In this document: positions 5,528 through 5,591 of the stretch, piece after piece
How positions within the stretch are numbered: the stretch's first letter is position 1
Layout of the letters: every line of letters begins with the position of its first letter
Made by a program: the position numbers and the translations under genes
Notes under the pieces: generated by a model
Told to the model about the DNA's origin: nothing
Databases searched by the model: none
Seen by the model: the letters and a program-made list of their open reading frames with translations, nothing else
From: an uncultured Capnocytophaga sp.
Lineage (GTDB): Bacteria > Bacteroidota > Bacteroidia > Flavobacteriales > Flavobacteriaceae
Assembly: GCA_915070235.1 (NCBI GenBank)
Contig: CAJZFM010000155.1
Coordinates: forward strand, 1 to 5,591
Reading direction: 5' to 3'
Length of the DNA: 5,591 bases

Positions 5528-5591
5528 ATGAAAAATATCCGTAATTTCTGCATTATTGCACATATCGACCACGGCAAGAGTACCCTTGCTG
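5528..5591 (+). CDS. lepA: Elongation factor 4 (LepA), 5' end only
   Basis: Only the first 21 codons are in the window; the gene runs off the right edge. They read [20 protein letters not shown] followed by Ala, the N-terminus and G1 P-loop (AHIDHGKS) of the translational GTPase LepA, which acts on the ribosome. HIDHGKST distinguishes it from the close relative BipA/TypA, which usually has HVDHGKTT. The ATG at 5528 is preceded by an A-rich leader (CAAACTAAAGAAAACCGA) without a Shine-Dalgarno match to the 16S tail, normal for Bacteroidota. It follows the MutS-like gene in the same direction after 115 bases and has its own -7 element, so it is probably transcribed separately. Confidence 0.93.

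Overview
The window reads as chromosomal DNA of a Bacteroidota bacterium, most likely class Flavobacteriia; Capnocytophaga is a reasonable guess but is not proven. The grounds are AT-rich DNA, start codons preceded by A-rich leaders without Shine-Dalgarno sequences, Bacteroidota-type promoter elements (TAnnTTTG, with TTG 20 bases upstream in the two best cases), a signal peptide ending just before Gln in an outer-membrane barrel protein, and the protein families present.

Layout from left to right. Bases 1-198 are non-coding apart from a possible gene end at the very edge; they hold a promoter and two stretches of degenerate 7-base repeats. A small outer-membrane beta-barrel protein (199-849) follows. 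Next is pckA (986-2560), ATP-dependent phosphoenolpyruvate carboxykinase, with its own promoter and a strong hairpin terminator. On the minus strand a DUF488/YeaO-like protein (2633-2992) converges on that terminator. Divergent from it is a small secreted protein very rich in Cys and Lys (3099-3548). Then comes a membrane-anchored MutS-like ATPase (3631-5412), and finally the first 21 codons of lepA (5528 to the window edge).

The genes look like separate transcription units, not one pathway: most have their own promoter-like element, and terminator-like hairpins follow pckA and the Cys-rich gene. PckA links phosphoenolpyruvate and oxaloacetate in central metabolism and LepA acts on the ribosome. 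The barrel, DUF488, Cys-rich and MutS-like proteins have no firm function from sequence alone.

I see no mobile element, CRISPR array, RNA gene or obvious defence or biosynthetic system. The least explained signals are an exact 8 x 7-base array that folds into a long imperfect palindrome in front of lepA, with related pieces in front of the barrel gene; the Cys/Lys-rich secreted repeat protein; and the MutS-type ATPase carrying four predicted membrane segments in place of the mismatch-recognition region.
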